From contig PMST01000197.1 of NCBI GenBank assembly GCA_003168295.1, positions 11,993-26,070 of the forward strand: a stretch of DNA of 14,078 bases, read 5' to 3'. Below the pieces are notes generated by a model. It was given only the letters and a program-made list of their open reading frames with translations, had not been told where the DNA came from and did no database searches. The position numbers and the translations under genes are program-made. Of this stretch, positions 1 through 7,110 are shown one piece after another. Source of the DNA: Actinomycetota bacterium. Lineage in GTDB: Bacteria > Actinomycetota > Actinomycetes > Streptosporangiales > Streptosporangiaceae. Positions within the stretch are counted from its first letter, which is position 1. Every line of letters starts with the position of its first letter.

Positions 1-61
1 GGGACGACCCCCCGGAACCCCCCGGTGCGCTTCGCGCCTGGCTGCGGTGCTCGCCGTAGTA
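1..61. other. Left-edge intergenic sequence after the permease gene
   Basis: These 61 bases follow the stop of the last gene of the metal-transport operon. They hold a C-rich direct repeat near positions 8-25 and a small interrupted stem around 28-43 (GCGC-type arms about a 3-nt loop, read on the minus strand). There is no T-run, so I do not call a terminator. No gene start or end belonging to the left neighbour is visible. Confidence 0.4.
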
Positions 62-880
62 TCACGCGGCCGGAGGGGCCTGAAGGCCCCTCGCGGACCG
101 CGCGATGGCGGCGTAAACACGGGCGAAGAGGAAGAAGGCGGCGCCTATGACGCCGACGAAGAAGCCGAGGGGCCAGTTGGACTGGTAGGAGACGGCGATG
201 CCGATCCAGACGGTGATCAAGGCGATGACGACGGACAGGGCCATCGCCAGCATCGGCCTGGCGGTCAGCGACCTGGCCGCGGCGGCGGGGCCGATCATCA
301 GGCTGAACATCAGCAGCGCGCCTACCACGGGCACGGTCATGCTGGTGGCCAGGGCCATCACGAGGAGGAACCCGAGTTCCATCCGCCGGGGGGAGACGCC
401 GCGGGCCTCGGCGACCTCCGGCATGGCCGAGGCCAGCATCAGCGGGCGGAACATGACGATGATCGCGACGATCGAGGTCGCGCCGAGCACCACGATGGGC
501 AGCACCTCGTCCGTGCTGACGCCGAACACCTCACCGAACAGCAGGGAGTACGCTTCCTGCGCGTATTCCGTGCTCCAGCTGACGAAGAGCGCGCCGATGC
601 CCAGCATCATCACGAACGTCAGCGCGGTGGCCACATCGGGCCGGGCGCGGCGGCTCAGCCCGGCGATGCCGAGCGCGCCCGCCACCGAGAACACGGCCAG
701 GCCGACGAACGCGTTCAGCCCGAGCAGGCTGGCCCCGGCCGCGCCGGCGAAGGCCCCGTTGGGTATCGCGTGAGCCGCGAACGTGGACCCGCGCAGCACC
801 GCGAAGAAACCCGTCACCCCGGCGATCACCGCGACGGCGGTCGCCGCGACCCAGGTGTTCAGCATCAGGCCGGAGAACAT
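62..880 (-). CDS. Metal (Zn/Mn) ABC transporter permease, second subunit
   Basis: This is a 272-residue polytopic inner-membrane protein of the ABC-3 family (ZnuB/TroC/MntB-like), which forms the channel for Zn2+ or Mn2+ uptake. Hydrophobic spans cover most of its length. The cytoplasmic coupling segment ASAMPEVAEARGV (about residues 150-162) fits the family pattern that contacts the ATPase, and a polar GVSPRRME loop follows. The ATG at 880 is supported by GGAG five bases upstream. The gene overlaps the preceding permease gene by 16 bp, so translation is probably coupled. It is the last of four genes in the operon. Having two different permeases suggests a heterodimeric channel, as in the Tro, Yfe and Mnt systems. 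The family call is firm; the metal preference is inferred. Confidence 0.93.
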   Translation of the reverse strand: MFSGLMLNTWVAATAVAVIAGVTGFFAVLRGSTFAAHAIPNGAFAGAAGASLLGLNAFVGLAVFSVAGALGIAGLSRRARPDVATALTFVMMLGIGALFVSWSTEYAQEAYSLLFGEVFGVSTDEVLPIVVLGATSIVAIIVMFRPLMLASAMPEVAEARGVSPRRMELGFLLVMALATSMTVPVVGALLMFSLMIGPAAAARSLTARPMLAMALSVVIALITVWIGIAVSYQSNWPLGFFVGVIGAAFFLFARVYAAIARSARGLQAPPAA

Positions 881-1776
881 ACCTGCTCCGTATCGGGAGC
901 TTGCCGCACCACATCCTGGCGTTCCCGCCGCGGGCGCAGGTAGGTGACCAGGTAGCAGCCGACGATCAGGGTCACCACAAAGAAGCTGACCGGCCAGCCG
1001 CGGTGGGCGGGCGGCCAGTAGAAACTGTCGTAGGCGAGCACGATGCCGAGCCAGGTGGCCGCGACGCCGATGCCGGCCGCCACGGCCATCGCCCGGACCG
1101 GCCCCTTCGCGACGCGCAGGGCGGTCGCGGCGGGCCCGATCAGCAGCGCGGTGCTCAGCACCGCGCCGATGATCACGGCGGAAAGCGCCACCGAGACGGC
1201 CAGCGCCATCAGGTAGGCCGCCCCCACCGCCCGCACCGGCACGCCGCGCGCCGCGGCGATGTCGGGGCTCAGCGAGGTCAGCAGCAGCACCCGGGCCAGC
1301 ACCACGACCGTGGCCAGCGCGAGCAGCGCGGAAGTGATCAGGATGGGGACCGTGGAGGAGGTGATGACGAACATTGAGCCGAACAGAAGCGTGAACGAAG
1401 CGCCGGTGGTGGAGCTGTACTGGGTGCCGAGGTACAGGAAGAGCGCGGCCAGGCCGAGGCCGGCGCCGAGCACCACGCCGGTGGCCACGTCCCGGCCCCG
1501 GCGGCGCTGGATGCCGATCAGCTCCATGATCGCGGCCGCGCCCGCGCCGAACGCGAGGTAGCCCCAGAACTGGTTGACGCCGATCAGGAAGGCGCCGGAA
1601 CCGCCGGTGGTGCCGATGTCGGCGAGGGCGTGGCCAGCGAACGACTGACCGCGGGTCACCGTGAACACGCCCACCACGGCCGAGGTGAGGGCGATGACGG
1701 TCCCGACGGCCAGGGCGACGTGCACCGGGCCGCTGCCGAAGAAACCCGGCTCGAAGAGGTACCTGAGCACGGTCAC
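865..1776 (-). CDS. Metal (Zn/Mn) ABC transporter permease, first subunit
   Basis: This is a 303-residue ABC-3 family permease with about nine hydrophobic segments. It has the early family pattern of a cytoplasmic GVFTVTRGQSFAGHALAD stretch (about residues 36-53) and an LSPDIAAARGVPVRA coupling helix (about 168-182). The GTG start at 1776 overlaps the ATPase stop by four bases (GTGA), a typical coupling arrangement. The C-terminus ends in a basic and polar tail after the last span. It is clearly different in sequence from the permease encoded just downstream, so the two are paired paralogues and not a recent duplication. It is expected to act with the ATPase and the lipoprotein encoded upstream to import Zn2+ or Mn2+. 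Confidence 0.93.
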   Translation of the reverse strand: MTVLRYLFEPGFFGSGPVHVALAVGTVIALTSAVVGVFTVTRGQSFAGHALADIGTTGGSGAFLIGVNQFWGYLAFGAGAAAIMELIGIQRRRGRDVATGVVLGAGLGLAALFLYLGTQYSSTTGASFTLLFGSMFVITSSTVPILITSALLALATVVVLARVLLLTSLSPDIAAARGVPVRAVGAAYLMALAVSVALSAVIIGAVLSTALLIGPAATALRVAKGPVRAMAVAAGIGVAATWLGIVLAYDSFYWPPAHRGWPVSFFVVTLIVGCYLVTYLRPRRERQDVVRQAPDTEQVCSPA

Positions 1777-2642
1777 CTCACGACGCTTGCGCCCTCGACA
1801 GGGGCCTGCTCGTCGGCGCCCTCGGCGGGGGCCTGCTCGTCGTCGATCCCTTCGACCTCTTCGCTCCCGGTCGGGCCCTGCGGCGCCGCCACCACCAGGA
1901 TCCTCCCGTGCACCCGGATCACGTCGACGTGCTGCCCGTACAGCCGGGACAGGACCTCGGGCTGGACGACCTCGTCGGTGCGGCCGACCGCCACCCGCCC
2001 CGCGGCCACGTAGACGATCCGGTCCATCACCGGCATCAGCGGATTCATGTCGTGCGCCGAGAGCAGCACCGCGATCCGCTCGGCCCGGGCCAGCCGGGCC
2101 AGCACGGAAACGATCCCCTGCTCGCTGGAGATGTCGAGGTTGGCCAGCGGCTCGTCGAGCAGCAGCAGTCGCGGCCGGCTGATCAGGGCGTGCGCGATCA
2201 TGACCCGTTGCTGCTCGCCGCCGGAGAGCTCGCCGACCCGCGCGTTGGCGTAACGCTGCGCGCCGACGGCGGTCAGCATGTCGTCGACGATCTCGCGGCG
2301 GGCCCGGGACGGCAGCCGGATGCCGAACTTGTTTCCGTCCACCCCGAGGGACACCACGTCCCTGACCCGCAGCGGCATGTCCGGCTCGATGGACAGCTTC
2401 TGCGGCACGTACCCGATCGAGGCGTCACGGGCGGCCCGCGGCGCGCCGTCGATGAGCACCGAGCCATGGGTGACCGGCTGCAGGCCGAGGATGACCCTGA
2501 GCAGGGTGGTCTTACCCGCGCCGTTCGGCCCGATGAGGCCGGTGAACTCGCCGGCCTCGATGCTGAACGAGACGTCGTCGAGGATTTCCCGGCCGCCCAG
2601 CCGGACCCCGACCCCGTCCAGCCGGAGCAGGCTGGCGCTCAC
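1773..2642 (-). CDS. Metal (Zn/Mn) ABC transporter ATP-binding protein
   Basis: This is a 289-residue cytoplasmic ATPase of the ZnuC/TroB/MntB type that powers the two permeases encoded next to it. All nucleotide-binding motifs are intact: Walker A GPNGAGKTT (about residues 38-46), Q-loop YVPQK, signature LSGGEQQR, Walker B LLLLDEPLANLD and H-loop SAHDM. The GTG start at 2642 overlaps the lipoprotein gene's stop (GTGA), and its own stop overlaps the next permease start. After the conserved core there is an acidic, low-complexity tail of about 30 residues (EEVEGIDDEQAP onwards) that contains a duplicated nine-residue unit. The enzymatic core does not need this tail, and I see no known domain in it. 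Confidence 0.95.
   Translation of the reverse strand: MSASLLRLDGVGVRLGGREILDDVSFSIEAGEFTGLIGPNGAGKTTLLRVILGLQPVTHGSVLIDGAPRAARDASIGYVPQKLSIEPDMPLRVRDVVSLGVDGNKFGIRLPSRARREIVDDMLTAVGAQRYANARVGELSGGEQQRVMIAHALISRPRLLLLDEPLANLDISSEQGIVSVLARLARAERIAVLLSAHDMNPLMPVMDRIVYVAAGRVAVGRTDEVVQPEVLSRLYGQHVDVIRVHGRILVVAAPQGPTGSEEVEGIDDEQAPAEGADEQAPVEGASVVR
1789..1842. repeat. 27-bp tandem duplication in the ATPase tail
   Basis: Two adjacent 27-nt units (1789-1815 and 1816-1842) differ at only two positions. In the ATPase reading frame they encode DEQAPAEGA followed by DEQAPVEGA. The length keeps the frame, and the unit sits in the disordered C-terminal tail. This suggests a recent slippage duplication. Confidence 0.9.
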
Positions 2643-3568
2643 AGGTGCTCGCTCGAGACCTTATCGGCCACGGCCTTTTGCAGGTCCTGCACTTCGGCCA
2701 GCATCCACGACTGGTAGTCGTACCCAGGCTCCGGCATCGTCTCGTACACGCCCACCACCGGAATGCCGTTCGCCCGGGCCAGGGAAATGAACGATTCTGT
2801 CAGCGAATCCGTCACTTGCTGATTGTAGAGAAAGACCTTCACCTTGTGCTGCGTGAACAGGCTCCGCTGCGTCGCCACGTCCTGGGCCGACGGGTCGGTG
2901 CCGTTCATGATGTCGGCCTGGAGGGCCCAGGGGGTCAGGTTGTCGGCGCCCACCGCCTGGAGCATGTAGTCCGCCACCGGCTCGGTGGTCGCCACCGGGG
3001 TGTCCGGGTACTTCGCCGCCAACGCGGCGATCGCGTTGTTCCAGGCGCTCAGCAAGCTGACGAAGGCGGCCGCCTGGGCCTTGAAGAACGAGGCGTGGGC
3101 GGGCTGCAGCGCGGCCAGATCGGCGGCGATGGCGTTCGCCACGGCCGGCATCGTGCTCGGCTTGTACCACAGGTGCGGGTTCGGGGTGCTGTCCGGCAGG
3201 CCGAGCAGGTTCTGCACCACGATGAGCTTGCGCGCGGAATTCGGGGCCGCGTTCTCGATCGTGTTCATGAACCCGTCGTAGCCGACGCCGTTCTGCACCA
3301 CGAGCTGAGCCGAGCTCACCAGCCGGGCGATGGACGCACTGGCCTCGAAGGTGTGCGGGTCCGTGTTCGGGTTGCTCATAATCGCGCTGACCTGGACGTA
3401 CTTCCCGCCGACCTGCTGGATGACGTTGGCGTACTCGTTCTCCGCGCCGACCGCGACGATCTTGCCGCCCGGGTCGGACGCGCCGGCCGCGGCGCCTGAG
3501 CAGCCACTGGCCAGCAGCACCGCGCCGAGCGGCACGACCACAGCCAAGGTCAGGTAGCGACTCCACAT
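2639..3568 (-). CDS. Metal-binding lipoprotein of the Zn/Mn ABC transporter (ZnuA/TroA family)
   Basis: This is a 309-residue cluster A-I solute-binding protein that captures Zn2+ or Mn2+ outside the membrane. A hydrophobic signal ends in the lipobox-like LASGC, giving a lipid-anchored Cys23. Likely metal ligands are His72 in DPHTFE and His122 in PHLWY. At the usual third-histidine position the motif reads TTEPVADYML, with Glu186. Glu at this place is known from Mn-binding PsaA. There is no His-rich loop, unlike ZnuA. I chose the ATG at 3568 because GAGGAG lies eight bases upstream. A GTG at 3577 would run directly into that ribosome site. It is the first gene of the operon and the gene closest to the Zur box. 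The family is firm; zinc versus manganese is open. Confidence 0.93.
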   Translation of the reverse strand: MWSRYLTLAVVVPLGAVLLASGCSGAAAGASDPGGKIVAVGAENEYANVIQQVGGKYVQVSAIMSNPNTDPHTFEASASIARLVSSAQLVVQNGVGYDGFMNTIENAAPNSARKLIVVQNLLGLPDSTPNPHLWYKPSTMPAVANAIAADLAALQPAHASFFKAQAAAFVSLLSAWNNAIAALAAKYPDTPVATTEPVADYMLQAVGADNLTPWALQADIMNGTDPSAQDVATQRSLFTQHKVKVFLYNQQVTDSLTESFISLARANGIPVVGVYETMPEPGYDYQSWMLAEVQDLQKAVADKVSSEHL

Positions 3569-3611
3569 GTCGGGCACTCCTCAGGGAGTCGGAGGGTCGG
3601 TCTTCGGCTTA

Positions 3612-3640
3612 ATGATAATGATTCCCAATTCCGTCTGCAA
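3612..3640 (-). promoter_or_regulatory. Promoter of the metal-uptake operon
   Basis: On the minus strand there is a -35 TTGCAG (3640-3635), a 17-bp spacer and a -10 TATCAT (3617-3612). This is close to the sigma-70 consensus and to actinobacterial TANNNT. Transcription would start near 3604-3606, leaving a leader of about 37 nt before the ATG at 3568. The Zur box covers the -10 and part of the spacer, so binding there should block RNA polymerase. Confidence 0.7.
3613..3627. promoter_or_regulatory. Zur box (zinc-uptake regulator operator)
   Basis: The 15-mer TGATAATGATTCCCA matches the actinobacterial Zur consensus TGAAAATGATTTTCA at 12 of 15 positions, including the central ATGAT and the outer TGA/CA. 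It is one of the few AT-rich patches in the window. It overlaps the -10 of the ABC operon and lies between that operon and the divergent zur gene. The consensus is recalled knowledge of Streptomyces and mycobacterial Zur; binding here is inferred. Confidence 0.8.
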
Positions 3641-3720
3641 CACGGACGCCGGATCTGACCGGCCCGGGCAGAGGCACGGGCGCCTGGTCGCGTCCGTTAG
3701 CCGGAACGCCGCCGACGATG

Positions 3721-3726
3721 TACCGT
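3721..3726 (+). promoter_or_regulatory. Possible -10 box for leaderless zur mRNA
   Basis: TACCGT fits TANNNT and ends six bases before the GTG at 3733. This is the usual spacing for a transcript that starts at its own start codon. No Shine-Dalgarno sequence precedes either candidate start. A poor -35 (TTAGCC, 3697-3702) lies 18 bp upstream. If this box is used, the ATG at 3718 would not be in the mRNA. Confidence 0.4.
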
Positions 3727-3732
3727 GCGACT

Positions 3733-4533
3733 GTGAGTACGCCGCAGCCCGAACAGGACGTGCGGGACCAGGCCGCCCCGGCTCCCGCCCGCGGTACCCG
3801 GGTGCGCGGGACCAAGCAGGCGCACGCGCTGGCCGTCGCACTCGATAGCCTGCCCGGCTTCTGCAGTGCCCAGGAGATTCACGCTGAGCTGCGGCGCAAG
3901 GGCGAGCACGTCGGGCTCGCCACCGTCTACCGGCACCTGCAGGCCCTCAGCGAGCAGGGCAGCATCGACGCCATCCGCGACGACAGCGGCGAGATCCTCT
4001 ACCGGCAGTGCGAGACGAGCGTGCACCACCACCACCTGACCTGCCGCAGCTGCGGACGCAGCGTCGAGGTGGAAGGCCGGGCCGCCGAGCAATGGGCGGA
4101 ACGGGTCGCCGCCGAGGCAGGCTTCACCGACGTGGGCCACACGTTCGAGCTATTCGGCCTGTGCCCCGAGTGCGCGGCCCGGCAGGCGGGCAGCTTATTT
4201 GGCCTTGGCCTTCTGGGCGGCCTCGGCCAGTTCGGCCTTGCGGTCGGAGGCGTACATGTGCACGTACTCCTGGCCGGACAGGTCCCTGATCGCGACCATC
4301 ACCTGCTCGGCGATCAGCTGCCTGGCCTTGCCCGCGGGACGCTCGGTGATCTCGGGGCCGAACTTCAGCGGCGCGCCGATCCTGATCTCGACCCGGCCCG
4401 GCCGGGGCACCGCGCGGCCCGGGGGCAGCACCCGCCGGGTGCCGATCATCGCGACCGGCAGGACCGGCAGGCCGGACTTGAGCGCGAGCCAGCCGACGCC
4501 CGTCCGGCCCCGGTACAGCCGGCCGTCCGGTGA
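3733..4533 (+). CDS. zur: Zinc uptake regulator Zur (Fur family) with a 3' frame extended antisense into plsC
   Basis: The first ~154 residues form a Fur-family repressor closely resembling Streptomyces Zur. A winged helix contains EHVGLATVYRHLQAL. The metal ligands are complete: the Cys of YRQC, HHHH, CRSC, the Glu of VEVEG, the His of VGHTFE, and CPEC. Zur with bound zinc represses uptake genes, and here its box lies over the divergent ABC operon. Streptomyces Zur is about 139 residues and ends soon after the last Cys pair. Here no stop follows CPECAARQAGS. The frame enters plsC at 4195 with a TTA codon and continues 112 codons to the TGA at 4531, a tail rich in Gly, Leu, Arg, Pro and Asp with no recognised domain. 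I prefer the GTG at 3733 (leaderless spacing); the in-frame ATG at 3718 would add five residues. The Zur identity is firm; the function of the tail is unknown. Confidence 0.9.
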   Translation: MSTPQPEQDVRDQAAPAPARGTRVRGTKQAHALAVALDSLPGFCSAQEIHAELRRKGEHVGLATVYRHLQALSEQGSIDAIRDDSGEILYRQCETSVHHHHLTCRSCGRSVEVEGRAAEQWAERVAAEAGFTDVGHTFELFGLCPECAARQAGSLFGLGLLGGLGQFGLAVGGVHVHVLLAGQVPDRDHHLLGDQLPGLARGTLGDLGAELQRRADPDLDPARPGHRAARGQHPPGADHRDRQDRQAGLEREPADARPAPVQPAVR

Positions 4534-4896
4534 CCTGGTGCCCTCCGGGTAGATGCCGAACAGGCCACCATCGCGCAGCAGGGCCAGCGCCGCCTCCAGT
4601 GTCTCCTGGGCGGCGCGCGCACCCTCCCGGTCCATCCGGAGCTGGTTCGTGTGCTTCAGGTACCAGGCCCACAGCCGGGCGGCGGGGCCGGAGGCGCTGA
4701 AGTACTCGGCCTTGGCCGAGAACGTCACCGGCCGGTCGAGCATCAGCGGCAGGAAGATGGAATCGAGCATCGACAGGTGGTTGGCCGCCAGGATGGCGCC
4801 GCCGGAGGCGGGCACGTGTTCCTCGCCGGTCACCTTCGGCCGCCAGATCGTGTGCAGGAACGGCCCGGCGAGAATGCGCGATACTTGGTATTGCAC
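4195..4896 (-). CDS. 1-acyl-sn-glycerol-3-phosphate acyltransferase (PlsC family)
   Basis: This is a 233-residue membrane-associated acyltransferase expected to transfer an acyl chain to lysophosphatidate in phospholipid synthesis. The family blocks are present in order: NHLSMLD (the NHx4D motif, His40/Asp45), LRMDRE (residues 86-91, the glycerophosphate-binding block), YPEGTRS (116-122) and LPVLPVAMIGT (143-153). The C-terminus is Lys/Ala-rich and helical. The GTG start at 4896 lies 15 bp after the stop of the upstream membrane-protein gene, with only a weak purine-rich site (AGAAAG), so it is probably co-transcribed and perhaps coupled. Its last 339 nt are open on the opposite strand as the zur extension, and no terminator separates the two. 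Several acyltransferases share this fold, so the exact acceptor is not certain. Confidence 0.9.
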   Translation of the reverse strand: MQYQVSRILAGPFLHTIWRPKVTGEEHVPASGGAILAANHLSMLDSIFLPLMLDRPVTFSAKAEYFSASGPAARLWAWYLKHTNQLRMDREGARAAQETLEAALALLRDGGLFGIYPEGTRSPDGRLYRGRTGVGWLALKSGLPVLPVAMIGTRRVLPPGRAVPRPGRVEIRIGAPLKFGPEITERPAGKARQLIAEQVMVAIRDLSGQEYVHMYASDRKAELAEAAQKAKAK

Positions 4897-4911
4897 GGAT
4901 GACTTTCTGCT

Positions 4912-7089
4912 TTACGCGGGCTGGTCGGCGGTCCTCGGCCCGGAAGGTCCGGTTACGGCAGTATTACGATAGCGCGACTGGCCGTCAAAGTGCGAGGTCG
5001 CGGCGAGGATCGCGATGCCGAGCGGCAGGGCCAGCGGCAGCGCGGCGGCCGGCACGATGATGCCGGAGTCGTCGGCGAACCAGCCGAGCACCAGCATCAG
5101 CCACAACACGCCCATGATGGGGCGCAGCAGTGGCTGGGCCGCATAGGCCAGCGGCACGGTCTTGAGCCGGAACCAGGACGGACGCCACAGCATCAGCCCG
5201 GCGACCACGACCACGATGGGGCTCAGCGGGCTGAGCGCGTTGACCGACAGCGAGCCGATGTTCGAGTTGATCTTCCGGAGCAGCAAGCCGCCGGAGTGAC
5301 CGTGCAGCGAGCTGCCGGCGAACGAGCCGATGTCCGACTTGCCGGTGACCGGCGTGAAGTAGCTGATCAGCGCGAAGATCGCGAACAGGGCGAGCCCGCT
5401 GACCGCGACCAGCAGCACCAGCCGCCAGTTCAGCTTGAGCCCGGCCACGGCCCCGGCCAGCAGCAGGAAGCACGGCACCATCGCGATCGTGCCGCCGACC
5501 TTGCCGCCGAACCCGGGCCAGCCCGACGCGAACACCGCGAACAGCGCGACCACGGCCACCACGGCCACCGCCGGGCGCCGGGACGACGGGTACCGGCGCA
5601 GCGCCAGCAGCGCCAGCCAGGCCGCGGCGAGCAACCCGGTGGTGCCGTAGATGCCCAGCGCCTCGTTGCCGATGCCGTAGAACCGGCCGGCCTGGAGCAC
5701 AGACAGCCCGAACGGCGTCTCCAGCTGCAGCCGGGACCCGGTCATCACGTCGACGCCAAGAACGACCACCGTCAGCAGGCAGATGACGCCGAACGGCCCG
5801 AGCGGATCACGCCGCCACGGACCGAGCAGGGCGACCGCGCCGATGACCGCGGCCCACGCCGCCGCGACCGCGTACAGCCACACCGCGGGATGGGCGAACT
5901 GCCACCACGGCACCAGGTTGGCCAGGAACGTGCCCACCGGCACCGAGACGGCGAACACCCCGGCGACCCGCCACCATCGCGCCCGCCGCCGCCGCGCCTC
6001 CGGCGCCGCACCCCAGAACGCCAGCCCGATCGCGGCCATCACCAGGATGTCGGCCAGCGCGTAGACCCAGAAGAACTTGCTGTGGGTGGACCGCCACACC
6101 TGCTCAGCGGTGTCCCGGCCGACCAGCGACCTGACCGTGGGGGCCAGGGCGCCCCGGTCACCGCGGGTGATCTGTGCGCCGACGAGACTGGACAACACCG
6201 CGCTGCCCGACCCCGAGGCGGCCGATGCCGAGCTGCCCGAGGCCGGGACGCCCAGCCAGCCAAGCACGGTCGGGGTCAGGTCGGTGAGCACCACCAGACC
6301 GGGCTGCCTGGTCGAGGCGGAGTCGAGCAGACCCGCCTGGTAGCCCGTCCCGCTGACCAGGGCGAGCTGCAGGTGCGGGGGCTTGGCCGTGGCGCCGGGC
6401 GCGGTGACCAGGAGCGTGGTGCCGGCCGGGAGGTCCGCCACGATCCGGGCGAGTTCGGAGTCTGCGGAGGCAAGCAGGGGGCCCCGTTCCGTCGATCCTA
6501 GATTTCCCAGGTCCACGACGGTCAGCGGACAGCGGGACAGGACCCCGGCGGTGATATCTGACGGGGACGGCAGGTAGGAGGCGACGTGGCCGGAGGGGCT
6601 GGCCAGGGCCAGCGCGGCGCCGGGGCCGACGGCGGTGGTGCAGCCCGGGGACTCGCGGGACAGCAGGCCCCAGCTGGGGGTGTTGTGGAACTGGTTGTTG
6701 TAGGACTCCAGCGCGGGCAGGCCGGGGACCTGGGCGCCGGCGCCGGCGGGGAGCACGGCGGGGAACGCGCCGCAGCTGGCGTCGGTGTGATCGGACTGCG
6801 CCCGGGCGCCCGCGTTCAGCGTCAGCCAGCCGTCGGCCGGGCAGGTCAGCGGGAGCACCGCGTAGTCGACCAGCGACCCGACCGAGCCCTGGCCGGCCAG
6901 CCGCCACAGGGTCGGGGTGGCGGTCGCGGAGACCTCGCTCCAGCGCAGCCCGGAGATGCCCACGACGACCACGTGCCGGGCCGCCGGCGTCCTGGCGTCC
7001 ACGGGACTCGCGCCGGCGATGGCCAGCGCGGCCATCACGGCCAGGGCGGCGAGCAGCGCCGACCACACCGCGGCTGGCCTCATTCTCAC
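4912..7089 (-). CDS. Polytopic membrane protein with a degenerate alkaline-phosphatase-like domain
   Basis: This is a 725-residue protein with an N-terminal signal-anchor (about residues 7-29). An extracytoplasmic domain of about 300 residues follows, then roughly ten membrane spans from about residue 337. The soluble part resembles the alkaline-phosphatase/sulfatase superfamily: VVVVGISGLRWSEV (40-53), then ATPTLWRLAGQGSVGSLV, and later LTDLTPTVLGWLGVP (266-280). In active members the first motif carries a metal-binding Asp where Ser46 stands here, and the usual SDHG-type motif appears as VTAPG (226-230). It may therefore be catalytically inactive, or its family may use other residues. It starts at GTG 7089 or ATG 7083. 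It lies 21 bp after selD and 15 bp before plsC, so a role in envelope or lipid metabolism is plausible but not shown. I do not recognise a named gene. Confidence 0.75.
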   Translation of the reverse strand: MRMRPAAVWSALLAALAVMAALAIAGASPVDARTPAARHVVVVGISGLRWSEVSATATPTLWRLAGQGSVGSLVDYAVLPLTCPADGWLTLNAGARAQSDHTDASCGAFPAVLPAGAGAQVPGLPALESYNNQFHNTPSWGLLSRESPGCTTAVGPGAALALASPSGHVASYLPSPSDITAGVLSRCPLTVVDLGNLGSTERGPLLASADSELARIVADLPAGTTLLVTAPGATAKPPHLQLALVSGTGYQAGLLDSASTRQPGLVVLTDLTPTVLGWLGVPASGSSASAASGSGSAVLSSLVGAQITRGDRGALAPTVRSLVGRDTAEQVWRSTHSKFFWVYALADILVMAAIGLAFWGAAPEARRRRARWWRVAGVFAVSVPVGTFLANLVPWWQFAHPAVWLYAVAAAWAAVIGAVALLGPWRRDPLGPFGVICLLTVVVLGVDVMTGSRLQLETPFGLSVLQAGRFYGIGNEALGIYGTTGLLAAAWLALLALRRYPSSRRPAVAVVAVVALFAVFASGWPGFGGKVGGTIAMVPCFLLLAGAVAGLKLNWRLVLLVAVSGLALFAIFALISYFTPVTGKSDIGSFAGSSLHGHSGGLLLRKINSNIGSLSVNALSPLSPIVVVVAGLMLWRPSWFRLKTVPLAYAAQPLLRPIMGVLWLMLVLGWFADDSGIIVPAAALPLALPLGIAILAATSHFDGQSRYRNTAVTGPSGPRTADQPA

Positions 7090-7110
7090 CGCACCACGGT
7101 ATCCGGGGTC

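Noticed and set aside
3566..3577. GTG at 3577 as the start of the metal-binding lipoprotein
   Set aside because: The ribosome site GAGGAG abuts and partly overlaps this GTG. The ATG at 3568 has the same site at eight bases, and the signal peptide begins there.
4990..6501. A 503-codon open frame on the plus strand
   Set aside because: It is antisense to the membrane-protein gene, has Gln/Arg/His-rich composition and shows no family motif. It is a shadow frame.
7090..7110. A possible selC (tRNA-Sec) next to selD
   Set aside because: The gaps on both sides of selD are only about 21 bp, far too short for a tRNA of 90 or more nucleotides.
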